From contig DCIN01000047.1 of assembly GCA_002315815.1 (NCBI GenBank), positions 37,429 to 64,595 on the forward strand: a stretch of DNA of 27,167 nucleotides, in the 5' to 3' direction. Of this stretch, positions 15,401 through 23,218 are shown piece by piece. The notes beneath the pieces are model-generated. The model had not been told where the DNA came from, ran no database searches, and saw nothing but the letters and a program-made list of their open reading frames with translations. This stretch comes from Bacteroidales bacterium UBA1725. Lineage in GTDB: Bacteria > Bacteroidota > Bacteroidia > Bacteroidales > UBA932. Made by a program: the position numbers and the translations under genes. The stretch's first letter is position 1. Every line of letters begins with the position of its first letter.

Positions 15401-15962
15401 CGGAGACGCAGGGTGGCAGGAAAAGTTCGATGAGGTTTCGGCACTCCTTCTGGACCATATTGACATTCTCACCGATACTGCGAACGAATTTTCCACCTTT
15501 GCCAAGCTATATACGGAGGAGCCGACGGAATTCGATTTGGACAAGGTGCTCATAGAGGAGATATCGATGTTTGACAGTCACGATGGGGTTGAATTCGACT
15601 ACATAGGTTTTGAAGGTGCCAGAGTCTCCGGTCCCAAGCCACAGCTTACGCGGGTTTTCGTTAATCTTATCAACAATGCCGTGCAAGCCGTCACCGGAAT
15701 TGACGGTGCAAGAATAATTGTCTCTCTGCGCAATTCCACCAAAGATGGCTACTATGACATTGTAGTCGAGGACAACGGATCCGGGGTCGCCCCTGAAAAC
15801 ATAGAAAAGCTCTTCACCCCCAACTTCACCACCAAGAGCGGAGGCTCGGGTCTGGGTCTGGCAATCTCCCGCAGCATACTTGAGAAATGCGGGGCTTCCA
15901 TCTCGTACGGACGTTCCTTCCAGCTCGGAGGAGCCTGTTTCACGGTCAGCTATCCGAGGTAG
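12492..15962 (+). CDS. Very large NtrY-like sensor histidine kinase
   Basis: A membrane sensor kinase of 1,156 residues; NtrY relatives are usually about 750. Ten membrane segments are visible, near 11-30, 198-215, 223-241, 266-287, 299-320, 343-364, 386-404, 638-661, 678-700 and 852-872. They separate three probable extracytoplasmic regions (about 31-195, 410-635 and 701-850). The cytoplasmic end has a HAMP segment (about 873-925), an H-box AHEIKNPLTPMKLQ with phospho-acceptor H948, N-box NLINNAVQAV, G1 EDNGSGV, F-box LFTPNFTTK and G2 GSGLGLAISRS, all intact. The HEIKNPLTP H-box is the NtrY type, which pairs with sigma-54 regulators. The regulator at 8021-9169 is the obvious candidate but is not adjacent. 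The ligand is unknown. A second ATG lies one codon downstream of the chosen start. Confidence 0.93.
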   Translation: MMEKRRLKDFFSALLALSGVLLFLAAIFLSDSQGDGNAVARRLERRVEHRLILLDDCIGNPSLRVPEDMVIYRYVNDTLYSWSNSFPLLNDNLKGRLAIQRLMDARRNFVVSPLAEITDSLVFCNLGNKWFLAKSVTDGSAKVVAGIAMEENPELHLDDRYSLVPLSNSTGIPVSIYGRPAFKVSCESLAENRNLNSGLIWAAFALILTAAFLFLESKRCLFRCVSVTVLLLVLTASMYLWSRDTGPGVEWIFSPLLYSGGPMFTSLGSLLLINLFIILPVISLYLVRRNLSGIIRKKWAVVSCLVAGFLFSAAVCVYAFLALKNLVMNSNISLELFKVEDLSVWSFVVYLSFILLLFSVPLIARMLRPALSVLTGSHPDALSNAGRIVFAALVSLFLVTETSVLGFRKECDRLEVWANRLAVERDIMLELFLMGQEPNIQDNIFISSLSFLADQENYIRNIIVERFLSPVSRDYNVTVYVLNEDTPRRRVQMLNSRISSGEPIAENSHFLYCETSSGQPRYDGVFVFMHQKYGVSRVIVEVQPRSLSQEKGYRALIGTSSPGRFDIPDQYSFARYKDKALVNYKGNYAYPSVISAGFFPEAFDGTGTTFKAEGYLHFVNTISEQESVVISRPVLSVWYHLVASLFVALLAFLIASLAVIGSSARKTDRKGYFKTRISWLVMISLFLTLVTLSVASVVYVSNRNEDNLHNLMSDRISSIQGLMEEEMNNVRPGTAGGGRMGWMSTQFQTSVETVASNTDSDITLYMGDGKLSLSTYRDMMEENMNGTLINRTAFENIVIKGKRFFIQKEKYEGVWIYNMYAPLYGPNNRVNWIMCTPYTGGETRAMETDTLRHIFTIFTIFIALLLLARFALNQVLGRMFKPLNEMGRKMDRAGLDSLEHIEYGRKDEISTLVEAYNSMVDELSENSLKLAQAERDKAWSGMARQVAHEIKNPLTPMKLQVQRLMRLKQRGDAGWQEKFDEVSALLLDHIDILTDTANEFSTFAKLYTEEPTEFDLDKVLIEEISMFDSHDGVEFDYIGFEGARVSGPKPQLTRVFVNLINNAVQAVTGIDGARIIVSLRNSTKDGYYDIVVEDNGSGVAPENIEKLFTPNFTTKSGGSGLGLAISRSILEKCGASISYGRSFQLGGACFTVSYPR

Positions 15963-15982
15963 GAAAATAAACAAAGATTTCC

Positions 15983-15990
15983 TACCTTTG
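15983..15990 (+). promoter_or_regulatory. -7 element for engB
   Basis: TACCTTTG matches TAnnTTTG, 22 bases before the engB ATG and in the gap after the kinase stop. No -33 TTTG is seen. ACAAAG (15971-15976) and CTTTGT (15986-15991) form an inverted repeat across it. Confidence 0.45.
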
Positions 15991-16012
15991 TCCGGTTTTT
16001 CAGGTTAGCAGT

Positions 16013-16609
16013 ATGAATGTCTCCACGGCCGTTTTTGCAGGAAGCAGCACAAGAGTCACCGGGAAGCCGCAGAGGAATCTGCCGGAGTTCGCGTTCATAG
16101 GGCGTTCCAATGTAGGCAAGTCCTCTCTCATCAATATGTTATGCAGGAATTCCACTCTTGCCAAGACTTCCTCTACGCCCGGCAAAACCAAGCTCGTGAA
16201 TCATTTCCTCATAAACGACAGCTGGTATCTGGTGGACCTTCCCGGTTACGGTTACGCCAAGGCCGACAGGAAGGGTCGCGAGGAGATTGCTGAGGTAATC
16301 AGAGATTACATAACGGGTTCGCCCGATCTTCAATTGCTTTTCGTTCTGGTGGATTCCAGACACGTAATCGGACGTATTGACCTTGACTTCATCGCCGAAT
16401 TGGGAGAGCACGGCATCCCTTTCGCCATCATCTTCACCAAGTGCGACAAACAGGGGCCCAATGTCTTTGCCCGTACGCTCGAGGAAGACAAAGCCCTTCT
16501 TCTGCAACAGTGGGAGTCTCTTCCCGATATGTTCCTCAGTTCTTCTGAAAAGGGGACGGGGAGAGCCGAGATACTTGGATATGTGGAAAAAATCTTAAAC
16601 AATATATAA
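16013..16609 (+). CDS. engB: Ribosome biogenesis GTPase EngB (YsxC/YihA)
   Basis: An essential small GTPase acting in late 50S subunit assembly; 198 residues, the normal size. G1 is GRSNVGKSS (30-38), the G2 threonine is in SSTPGKT, G3 is DLPGYGYA (75-82), G4 is TKCD (142-145), and LSSSEKGTG is the G5 region. The ATG at 16013 gives the usual short N-terminal strand before PEFAFIGRSN. It is followed by prs after 9 bases and by der two genes later, so two ribosome-assembly GTPases share this stretch. Confidence 0.96.
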   Translation: MNVSTAVFAGSSTRVTGKPQRNLPEFAFIGRSNVGKSSLINMLCRNSTLAKTSSTPGKTKLVNHFLINDSWYLVDLPGYGYAKADRKGREEIAEVIRDYITGSPDLQLLFVLVDSRHVIGRIDLDFIAELGEHGIPFAIIFTKCDKQGPNVFARTLEEDKALLLQQWESLPDMFLSSSEKGTGRAEILGYVEKILNNI

Positions 16610-16618
16610 CAGTCATTT

Positions 16619-17608
16619 ATGCTACACAGCCATCGTATGGAAGTATTCGCGTGCAGAGCTTCAAAAGACTTTGCCCGCAAGGTGATTGATTATCTCAACC
16701 GTACAATGTCCCCCGAGGAGGCTCCTTGCCATCTGGGAGACCTGGAGGTTACACCTTTCAGTGACGGTGAGTTCCAACCAATCTTCAAGGAGAGCGTGCG
16801 TGGAGCCACCGTATATATTCTGCAGTCCACAGTACCCCCTGCAGACAATTTGATGGAACTCCTGCTCACCATAGATGCAGCCAAACGTGCATCGGCCGAC
16901 AAGGTAATCGCGGTGATGCCTTATTTCGGCTGGGCGCGTCAGGACAGGAAAGACCGCCCGCGAGTTGCAATAGGTGCCAAACTTGCGGCTAATCTCCTGA
17001 GGGCTGCCGGGGCTGATCGTGTTATGACCTGCGATCTCCACGCAGACCAGATACAGGGCTTTTTCGACATACCTGTGGACCACGTCTATGCGAGCAAGGT
17101 GTTCATCCCCTATATCCAGAGCAAGCATATTCCCGATTTGGCCATCGCTGCTCCCGACGTAGGCGGGGCCAAGCGTGCAAATGCTTATGCAAAGGCTTTG
17201 AGTGCCAATAATAATGAAGACTGCGGAGTGATTCTTTGCCACAAGACCCGTGAGAGGGCGAATGTGGTTGCGGAAATCAAAGCCATAGGTGAGGTGGAGG
17301 GCAAGAACATCATTATTGTGGATGATATGATAGACACTGCCGGCACTCTCTGCAAGGCTGCCGAGGTGCTTAAGGAGAAGGGCGCGAAGAGTGTCCGTGC
17401 CTGTGCCACCCACGGACTTCTTTCCGGTTCGGCGATTGAACGTATCCACGAATCCTGCCTTGAGGAGGTGTACATCACCGATACCGTACCTCATCCCGAA
17501 CTTTCAGATGATCCGAAAATCAGAATAGTAAGTATGACAGAGGTTTTCGCCAGCATCATCAACAAGGTTTACAATTATGAATCCGTGAGTACGGAATTCA
17601 TCTGCTGA
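16619..17608 (+). CDS. prs: Ribose-phosphate pyrophosphokinase (PRPP synthetase)
   Basis: Makes PRPP from ribose-5-phosphate and ATP for nucleotide, His, Trp and NAD synthesis; 329 residues, or 323 if the start is ATG 16637. Alignment favours 16637 (MEVFACRASKDFA matches the usual first strand), but neither site has a Shine-Dalgarno sequence. Visible motifs are FSDGEFQPIF, the ATP-binding PYFGWARQDRKDRP, the PRPP-synthetase signature DLHADQIQGFFDIPVDHVY and the PRPP loop IVDDMIDTAGT. The GWARQDRKDRPRVAIGAKL form is like other Bacteroidota enzymes. It lies between engB and a small membrane protein gene. Confidence 0.95.
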   Translation: MLHSHRMEVFACRASKDFARKVIDYLNRTMSPEEAPCHLGDLEVTPFSDGEFQPIFKESVRGATVYILQSTVPPADNLMELLLTIDAAKRASADKVIAVMPYFGWARQDRKDRPRVAIGAKLAANLLRAAGADRVMTCDLHADQIQGFFDIPVDHVYASKVFIPYIQSKHIPDLAIAAPDVGGAKRANAYAKALSANNNEDCGVILCHKTRERANVVAEIKAIGEVEGKNIIIVDDMIDTAGTLCKAAEVLKEKGAKSVRACATHGLLSGSAIERIHESCLEEVYITDTVPHPELSDDPKIRIVSMTEVFASIINKVYNYESVSTEFIC

Positions 17609-17620
17609 CATATTTCAATA

Positions 17621-17857
17621 ATGAAAACTTTTCTCGTCGCCCTCGCCGTTCTTCTGCTCTGTGTTTTCGGAATGTGCTTCAACATCGTCTTCCGTGGCAG
17701 AGAATTTCCGAAATATGACGTCGGCTCGAACGAGGAGATGAAGAAGCGGGGCATACGCTGTTATAAGGACGAGGATGCCCTGCTGCACGGAAAACGCTGT
17801 ACCGGCAATCACAGCGAAACCTGCAGGGATTGCAGTTTTTACAAGAAGGAATTATGA
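17621..17857 (+). CDS. Small single-pass membrane protein with four conserved-looking cysteines
   Basis: 78 residues, no named domain. An N-terminal hydrophobic helix (about 3-25) is followed by a soluble tail with cysteines in the pattern C-x12-C-x7-C-x2-C (about residues 47-71) and a basic KKEL end. The tail could bind a metal or form disulfides depending on which side of the membrane it lies; a cleaved signal peptide cannot be excluded. I recall similar membrane-or-secreted proteins in Bacteroidales, unverified. Its TGA overlaps the der ATG (ATGA), so the two are translationally coupled. The start is 12 bases after prs. Confidence 0.75.
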   Translation: MKTFLVALAVLLLCVFGMCFNIVFRGREFPKYDVGSNEEMKKRGIRCYKDEDALLHGKRCTGNHSETCRDCSFYKKEL

Positions 17858-19164
17858 GTCTTCTGGCAATAGTCGGACGTCCCAATGTGGGCAAGTCCAC
17901 ACTTTTCAACCGCCTCGTCGGAATGAGACAGGCCATTGTCGACAATGTCTCGGGAGTTACACGCGACCGTCATTACGGCCGTTGCGAATGGTGCGGAAGG
18001 GAGTTTTCTGTGGTGGATACAGGAGGATACACCACCAACTCCGACGATATCTTCGAGAAGGCCATCCGTGAGCAGGTTCAGACTGCCATCGACGAGGCTG
18101 ATGTCATTCTTTTTATGGTCGAGGCCGGGGTTGGGGTGACGGACTATGACGCTTCCGTGGCCGATGTCCTGCGCCGCAGCCGCAAGCCTGTGGTTCTTTG
18201 CGCCAACAAGGTTGACAACGGTGACAGGAGACTGGATGCTTTCGAGTTCTATTCTCTGGGACTGGGAGAATTGTACTGCATTTCCGCCGCCAATGGAGGC
18301 GGTACCGGAGACCTTCTTGACGCTGTTGTGAAACTTCTGCCGGAGGAGGATGAAATAGTGGATGACCCCTATGCCGGACTCCCGCGAATCACTGTCGTAG
18401 GCAAACCCAATGTTGGAAAATCATCTCTGACCAACGCCCTTCTGGGAGTAGAGAGAAACATAGTCACTCCGCTTGCCGGGACTACGAGGGATTCCATAGA
18501 AACTCACTACAATAAGTTCGGTCACGAATTTATGCTTGTGGACACCGCCGGAATACGCAAGAAAACAAAGGTGCGCGAAGATATAGAGTTCTATTCCGTG
18601 ATGCGCTCCATCAGGGCCATAGAACATTCCGATGTCTGCTTGATGATGATTGATGCCACCACCGGTATGGAGGCCCAGGATATGAACATCTTCAACCTTA
18701 TTGTCAAGAACCGCAAGGGTTGCGTGCTGGTTGTGAACAAATGGGATCTTTTCATCAAGGATTCCAATACTCTCAAGGAATACACCGAGGGCCTCAAGGC
18801 CCGTCTGGCTCCATTCGACGACATTCCCATCATCTTCACTTCGGTACTCAAGATGCAGCGTATCCAGGATGTGCTCGATGCCGCCGCGCTGGTGTGCGCC
18901 AATTATTCTGCCAAGATTCCCACAGCAAGGCTCAATGAAGTCCTTCTGCCGATCATAGAGGAGACTCCTCCTCCGGCTTGGAAAGGCAAGTACGTCAAGG
19001 TCAAGTATGTCACCCAGCTTCCGACCCGTTTCCCGTCCTTTGCGTTCTTCTGCAATCTGCCGCAGTACATCAAGGATCCCTACAAACGTTTCCTTGAAAA
19101 CCAGTTGAGAGCGAACTTCAATCTCAAGGGTTGCCCCATACAGATTTATTGCCGTCAGAAGTGA
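17854..19164 (+). CDS. der: Ribosome biogenesis GTPase Der (EngA)
   Basis: A double GTPase required for 50S ribosome assembly; 436 residues. First G domain: GRPNVGKST (8-16), DTGGYT (55-60) and NKVD. Second G domain: GKPNVGKSS, DTAGIRKKTKV and NKWD. A KH-like C-terminal domain follows (YVTQLPTRFPSFAFFCNLPQYIKDPYKRFLENQLR) and ends at NLKGCPIQIYCRQK, so the protein is complete. The ATG at 17854 gives MSLLAIVGRP, the family start. The upstream in-frame ATG at 17830 lies inside the preceding gene. A terminator follows 33 bases after the stop, ending the engB-prs-der unit. Confidence 0.97.
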   Translation: MSLLAIVGRPNVGKSTLFNRLVGMRQAIVDNVSGVTRDRHYGRCEWCGREFSVVDTGGYTTNSDDIFEKAIREQVQTAIDEADVILFMVEAGVGVTDYDASVADVLRRSRKPVVLCANKVDNGDRRLDAFEFYSLGLGELYCISAANGGGTGDLLDAVVKLLPEEDEIVDDPYAGLPRITVVGKPNVGKSSLTNALLGVERNIVTPLAGTTRDSIETHYNKFGHEFMLVDTAGIRKKTKVREDIEFYSVMRSIRAIEHSDVCLMMIDATTGMEAQDMNIFNLIVKNRKGCVLVVNKWDLFIKDSNTLKEYTEGLKARLAPFDDIPIIFTSVLKMQRIQDVLDAAALVCANYSAKIPTARLNEVLLPIIEETPPPAWKGKYVKVKYVTQLPTRFPSFAFFCNLPQYIKDPYKRFLENQLRANFNLKGCPIQIYCRQK

Positions 19165-19197
19165 TACTTAGCGGGAGTGTGCCTTTCGCCAGAATTC

Positions 19198-19225
19198 AGC
19201 CGGATATCTGCTCCGGCTTTTTTTT
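19198..19225 (+). terminator. Rho-independent terminator after der
   Basis: A perfect 7-bp stem AGCCGGA / TCCGGCT (19198-19204 and 19212-19218) with a 7-base loop is followed by eight T. It separates the ribosome-assembly genes from the glycogen operon. It also argues against any glgB start upstream of 19226. Confidence 0.85.
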
Positions 19226-19241
19226 GTTTTCCAAGAATTGT

Positions 19242-19249
19242 TATATTTA
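19242..19249 (+). promoter_or_regulatory. Possible -7 element for the glycogen operon
   Basis: TATATTTA is a one-mismatch fit to TAnnTTTG, 17 bases before the glgB ATG and just after the terminator. No properly spaced -33 TTTG is visible. Position favours it more than the sequence does. Confidence 0.35.
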
Positions 19250-19266
19250 CGAGAATCGGAGGTAAT

Positions 19267-21276
19267 ATGGGAATGCCAAAAAAGAAAATGATATACGAGG
19301 CCGACCCCTGGCTCGGCCGCTTCTCCGGAGACGTGGACAGACGTCACGACTTTATTCTGAAGACACTTGGGAAACTTGCCGGCAACGGTCCCTTGAGCTC
19401 TGCTGTGAACAACCATCTGTACTATCCTCTCCACCGTGAGAACGGGGAATGGATTATTCGGGAATGGGCTCCCGGAGCCACCAGATTATACCTTATCGGT
19501 GATTTCAACAACTGGAAACGCAGCGAGGGCTGGGCGTTCAAGCCTGCCGGTCAGGGAAACTGGGAACTTCGGGTTCCGGATTTTATGATCCGCCACGGAG
19601 AACTTTACAAACTCTGGATTGAGTGGACCGGAGGTGGTGCGGAGCGTATTCCGGCGTATGTGAGGAGGGTTGTCCAAAACCCGGAAACAAAAGTGTTCAG
19701 CGCTCAGGTCTGGGATGTCGCCCCCTATGAATGGAAGCACAAGGGTCCCGGGAAACGTGTGTCTCCGATGATTTACGAGTGTCACATCGGAATGAGCTCG
19801 GAAGATGAAAAAGTATCCACTTTCGATGAGTTCCGCCGTACTGTCCTTCCGAGGGTCAAACGCCTTGGTTATGACACCCTTCAGATTATGGCGCTTCAGG
19901 AACATCCCTACTACGGTTCTTTCGGCTATCAGGTCTCGAACTTCTTCGCTCTCAGTTCCAGATTCGGCACTCCGGAGGATTTCAAGGCTCTGGTGGACGA
20001 TGCCCATTCCAAGGGAATAGCCGTCATTATGGATATAGTTCACAGCCATTCCGTCAGCAACGAAGCTGAGGGTTTGAGCCGGTTTGACGGCAGGGAGGAC
20101 CTGTACTTTTATGCAGGACCTCAGGGACACCATCCGGCCTGGGGCTCGAGGTGCTTCGATTACGGCAAGGACGAAGTCAAGTATTTCCTGCTTTCCAACT
20201 GCAAGTTCTGGCTTGAGGAATATCATCTGGACGGATTCCGTTTCGACGGAGTCACCAGTATGCTCTATTGGGATCACGGACTGGAGAAGGATTTCGGAGA
20301 CTATGCTCTGTATTTTGACAACGGAGTGGACGAGAATGCTGTATGTTATCTGGCACTGGCGAATATGCTTGTACACGAGATCAATCCGAATGCGATAACC
20401 ATTGCGGAGGATATGAGCGGAATGGCCGGGCTGGCCGCCCCTTTCGAGTGCGGGGGAGTGGGATTCGATTTCCGTATGGCGATGGGGATTGCCGATCATT
20501 GGATCAAGTGGATCAAGGAGCGCCGGGATGAGGACTGGAGCCCGGGCGAAATGTGGTACGAGCTTACCAACAAGAGGATAGACGAGAAAACTGTATCCTA
20601 TGCCGAGTGTCACGACCAGGCGCTTGTTGGAGATAAGACCATAATTTTCCGGCTGATGGACAAAGAAATGTATTTCGGGATGAGGACTGATTCCCTCAAC
20701 GTGACGGTGGACAGGGGTGTGGCTCTCGTAAAATTGATAAAACTCCTTACCGCGGCAACGGCCGGCAACGGCTATCTCAACTTTATGGGCAATGAGTTCG
20801 GTCATCCGGAATGGATAGATTTCCCGCGAGAAGGGAACGGCTGGTCATTCAAATATGCCCGCAGGCAGTGGAGCCTTCCCTCCGATTCCAACCTGCGCTA
20901 CAGACTTCTGGAAAACTTCGATTCCGCGATGATTCATTTCCTCAGAAAATACAGGATTCTCACATCGGCACCGGAACTTCTTGTTGCCGACGAAGACAAG
21001 AAAGTATTGATATTTATGAGGAAAAACTGTATCTTTGCATTCAATTTCAACGCCTCCGCGTCTTTTGACAATTACGGGTTTTCGTCTCCTTCGGGAGACT
21101 ATGTGCTGGAGTTCTGTTCAGATGAGGCCGGATTCGACGGTTTTTCCCGTCTGGCAGCCGGAGAGAAGCACGTGGCGGTGTCAGGGAAATCTCCCAACGG
21201 TAACCAATTATATGACCACACTCTATTTCTGTATCTGCCTTGCAGATGCGCATTGGTGTTGAGAAAACAAAGCTGA
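19267..21276 (+). CDS. glgB: 1,4-alpha-glucan branching enzyme, eukaryote-like GH13_8 type
   Basis: Creates alpha-1,6 branches in glycogen; 669 residues. A CBM48-like domain occupies about 45-140 (REWAPGATRLYLIGDFNNWK), then a GH13 barrel. Catalytic regions: MDIVHSHS (255-262), DGFRFDGV with nucleophile D327, TIAEDMSG with acid/base E381, and AECHDQALVGDKT with D450. WDHG and ALVGDKT are typical of the plant/animal-like subfamily GH13_8 rather than the Escherichia coli type. In region IV the usual Ser before HD is Cys. I start at ATG 19267, after GGAGG at 19258-19262; ATG 19273 is also possible because the spacing (4 or 10 bases) is ambiguous. The debranching gene begins 1 base after its stop, so it heads the operon. 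Confidence 0.95.
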   Translation: MGMPKKKMIYEADPWLGRFSGDVDRRHDFILKTLGKLAGNGPLSSAVNNHLYYPLHRENGEWIIREWAPGATRLYLIGDFNNWKRSEGWAFKPAGQGNWELRVPDFMIRHGELYKLWIEWTGGGAERIPAYVRRVVQNPETKVFSAQVWDVAPYEWKHKGPGKRVSPMIYECHIGMSSEDEKVSTFDEFRRTVLPRVKRLGYDTLQIMALQEHPYYGSFGYQVSNFFALSSRFGTPEDFKALVDDAHSKGIAVIMDIVHSHSVSNEAEGLSRFDGREDLYFYAGPQGHHPAWGSRCFDYGKDEVKYFLLSNCKFWLEEYHLDGFRFDGVTSMLYWDHGLEKDFGDYALYFDNGVDENAVCYLALANMLVHEINPNAITIAEDMSGMAGLAAPFECGGVGFDFRMAMGIADHWIKWIKERRDEDWSPGEMWYELTNKRIDEKTVSYAECHDQALVGDKTIIFRLMDKEMYFGMRTDSLNVTVDRGVALVKLIKLLTAATAGNGYLNFMGNEFGHPEWIDFPREGNGWSFKYARRQWSLPSDSNLRYRLLENFDSAMIHFLRKYRILTSAPELLVADEDKKVLIFMRKNCIFAFNFNASASFDNYGFSSPSGDYVLEFCSDEAGFDGFSRLAAGEKHVAVSGKSPNGNQLYDHTLFLYLPCRCALVLRKQS

Positions 21277-21277
21277 T

Positions 21278-23215
21278 ATGGCATTTTTGAAATTCAACAA
21301 ATCCGAGCTCGTGAACCTCGGCTATTCTCTCAGGAGAGAGATTCTTGGATCCAACAAGACAGGAGCCTATTGCAACACTTCGATTGTGGGTTGCAATACC
21401 AGACGCTATCACGGCTTGCTTGCTGTCACTCTGGATCGTTTCGGAGGCGACAGATATCTCCTTCTCTCCACCCTGGATGAAACTTTGTCCGTGAACGGCA
21501 AGCAATTCAATCTCGGCATCCATTGCTACGGAGACAGCTACGAACCCCGCGGGCACAAATATGTGGTTGACTTCGATGCCAATCCTGTGCCTCAGATCAC
21601 TTACAAGATAGGGGAGATATTGTTCCGCAAGAGTCTTCTGCTGGCCCAGGACAAGGATCAGGTTCTCATAAAATACGAACTCCTTCAGTCTTCCGGTCCT
21701 GTCTCTATGCAGCTGAAACCTTTCCTTGCCTTCCGTAATGTACACGACCTGACCCATCAGAACGGTGATGCCAACACCAACGGAGTGGAGATAGAGAACG
21801 GAATGGCTTTCAGGATGTATGCCAATTTCCCCAATCTCTGCCTGCAGCTTTCGGACAAGAAGGCCGTGTTCACTGACAGACCCTGTTGGAACAATGGTAT
21901 CACATATTCTGAGGAATACCGCAGAGGATTCGACTGCACCGAGGACCTTTTCGTTCCGGGGTATTTCGAGTCAGTGATGAAGCCCGGCGACAGCCTTGTT
22001 TTTTCCGCATCCATTATGCAGGAGATTCCTTCGGAGTTCAAGAGGAAATTTACAGCTTCCATCAGGAACAAGGGCCAGGCATCCGACTATCGTGACCAGC
22101 TCCGTCGCTGTGCCAACCGTCTTGTCACAGACCATAATGGACGCAAAAAGATCAACGCCGGGTTCACCTGGATGTATACCGGGCTTCTGCGCGAGACTCT
22201 GCAGGCTCTTCCGGGGCTTGCCCTCTATGGACTGGATGATTCCCGGCAGTTCGAGGAGATACTGGACAATCTGATTGCGGATGAACAGGAGCGCCTTTTC
22301 CGTCGCACGACACAGGTTGAGGCACCTCTGTATCTGGCCAACGTGCTCCAGTCATACATTGAATACGGGGCTGATCCTAGGAGGGTATGGGAGAAATATG
22401 GTATCATAATGCGTGGTATTATAGAGAGTTACCTTCCAGGAGAACGCCACGAGGTGGCAATGCATCCAAATGGTCTGCTCTGGGCTCAGGCGGACGGGGT
22501 GGCTCTCTCCTGGATGAATGCTTATGTGAACGGCAGACCTGTCACCGAGAGAGCCGGATATCAGGTGGAAACCAATGCCTTCTGGTATAATGCCGTATGT
22601 TTTGTGATAGAGATGGAGAGCAGTTACGGTTCCAGAAAGAGTCAGTTCGTAACACGCTGGAAACAGACTGCGGAACTGATAAAGGAAAACTTCCAGAAAC
22701 TGTTCTGGAATCCATCCAGAGGGTGTCTTGCCGACTATGTCGACAATTCAGGGCAGCATATGGAAATACGTCCCAACCAGATATATGCCGTATGCGTGAA
22801 ATATTCCCCTGTAGATGAAGAACTTGTTCCCTCCATACTGAAGGTGGTGGACAATGAACTCGTTACGTCCAGGGGCATCAGAACTCTTTCACCCCGGGAT
22901 TTGAACTACAAGGGGGTATATGACGGAACTCAGATTGAACGTGATCTTGCTTATCACAACGGATGCACCCGTCCTTCACTTCTTGCTCCGTACGTCGACA
23001 TTTCCTTCCGCGTGAAGGGTTCTTCTTTCTGGAAACGTGCTGAGTGGCTCGTAGAAGGATTCTATGAAGACCTCAACAAACACGGTGTCGGAGCATTTTC
23101 GGAATTATATGACGGCGATCCCCCGCACGAGCCTCACGGAGCGATTTCTTCCGCTCTCAGTACAGCCGGGCTTCTTTCGGTGGAGCGTCTTCTCGATAAA
23201 TACAAGGAGGATTAG
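21278..23215 (+). CDS. Glycogen debranching enzyme (GDE, GH133 amylo-alpha-1,6-glucosidase family)
   Basis: Expected to remove alpha-1,6-linked glucose at branch points so the phosphorylase can continue. It has 645 residues: an N-terminal beta domain (about 1-260: SNKTGAYCNTSIVGCNTRRYHGLLAV) and a C-terminal alpha/alpha barrel (about 290-640). Family-like motifs are AGFTWMYTGLLRETLQALPGL, LWAQADGVALSWMNAY and the closing DGDPPHEPHGAISSALSTAGLLS. Two positions look unusual: E307 stands where many relatives have the Asp of an R-D motif, and N414 where archaeal and eukaryotic enzymes have WMD. From memory, WMN also occurs in Bacteroides homologues, so only the first is notable. It starts 1 base after glgB and ends 3 bases before the GT4 gene. 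Confidence 0.92.
   Translation: MAFLKFNKSELVNLGYSLRREILGSNKTGAYCNTSIVGCNTRRYHGLLAVTLDRFGGDRYLLLSTLDETLSVNGKQFNLGIHCYGDSYEPRGHKYVVDFDANPVPQITYKIGEILFRKSLLLAQDKDQVLIKYELLQSSGPVSMQLKPFLAFRNVHDLTHQNGDANTNGVEIENGMAFRMYANFPNLCLQLSDKKAVFTDRPCWNNGITYSEEYRRGFDCTEDLFVPGYFESVMKPGDSLVFSASIMQEIPSEFKRKFTASIRNKGQASDYRDQLRRCANRLVTDHNGRKKINAGFTWMYTGLLRETLQALPGLALYGLDDSRQFEEILDNLIADEQERLFRRTTQVEAPLYLANVLQSYIEYGADPRRVWEKYGIIMRGIIESYLPGERHEVAMHPNGLLWAQADGVALSWMNAYVNGRPVTERAGYQVETNAFWYNAVCFVIEMESSYGSRKSQFVTRWKQTAELIKENFQKLFWNPSRGCLADYVDNSGQHMEIRPNQIYAVCVKYSPVDEELVPSILKVVDNELVTSRGIRTLSPRDLNYKGVYDGTQIERDLAYHNGCTRPSLLAPYVDISFRVKGSSFWKRAEWLVEGFYEDLNKHGVGAFSELYDGDPPHEPHGAISSALSTAGLLSVERLLDKYKED
23206..23210 (+). promoter_or_regulatory. 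Shine-Dalgarno GGAGG for the GT4 gene
   Basis: GGAGG lies inside the last codons of the debranching enzyme, 8 bases before the ATG at 23219. It supports that start and gives tight coupling between the two genes. Confidence 0.65.
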
Positions 23216-23218
23216 ACT

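Noticed and set aside
19177..19266. An upstream start for glgB adding 30 residues
   Set aside because: The extra stretch would be read through the terminator hairpin and T run and has no homology. A GGAGG lies just before 19267.
19486..20805. A 439-residue open frame on the reverse strand across glgB
   Set aside because: It is antisense to a well-conserved GH13 enzyme, shows no recognisable domain and has no promoter or ribosome site. Restricted codon use in glgB readily leaves open antisense frames.
6657..22380. Scarcity of CTAG (copies noticed at 6657, 9052 and 22377)
   Set aside because: CTAG is commonly rare in bacterial genomes and I did not count it exhaustively. It is not evidence of anything special, unlike the loss of CATG.
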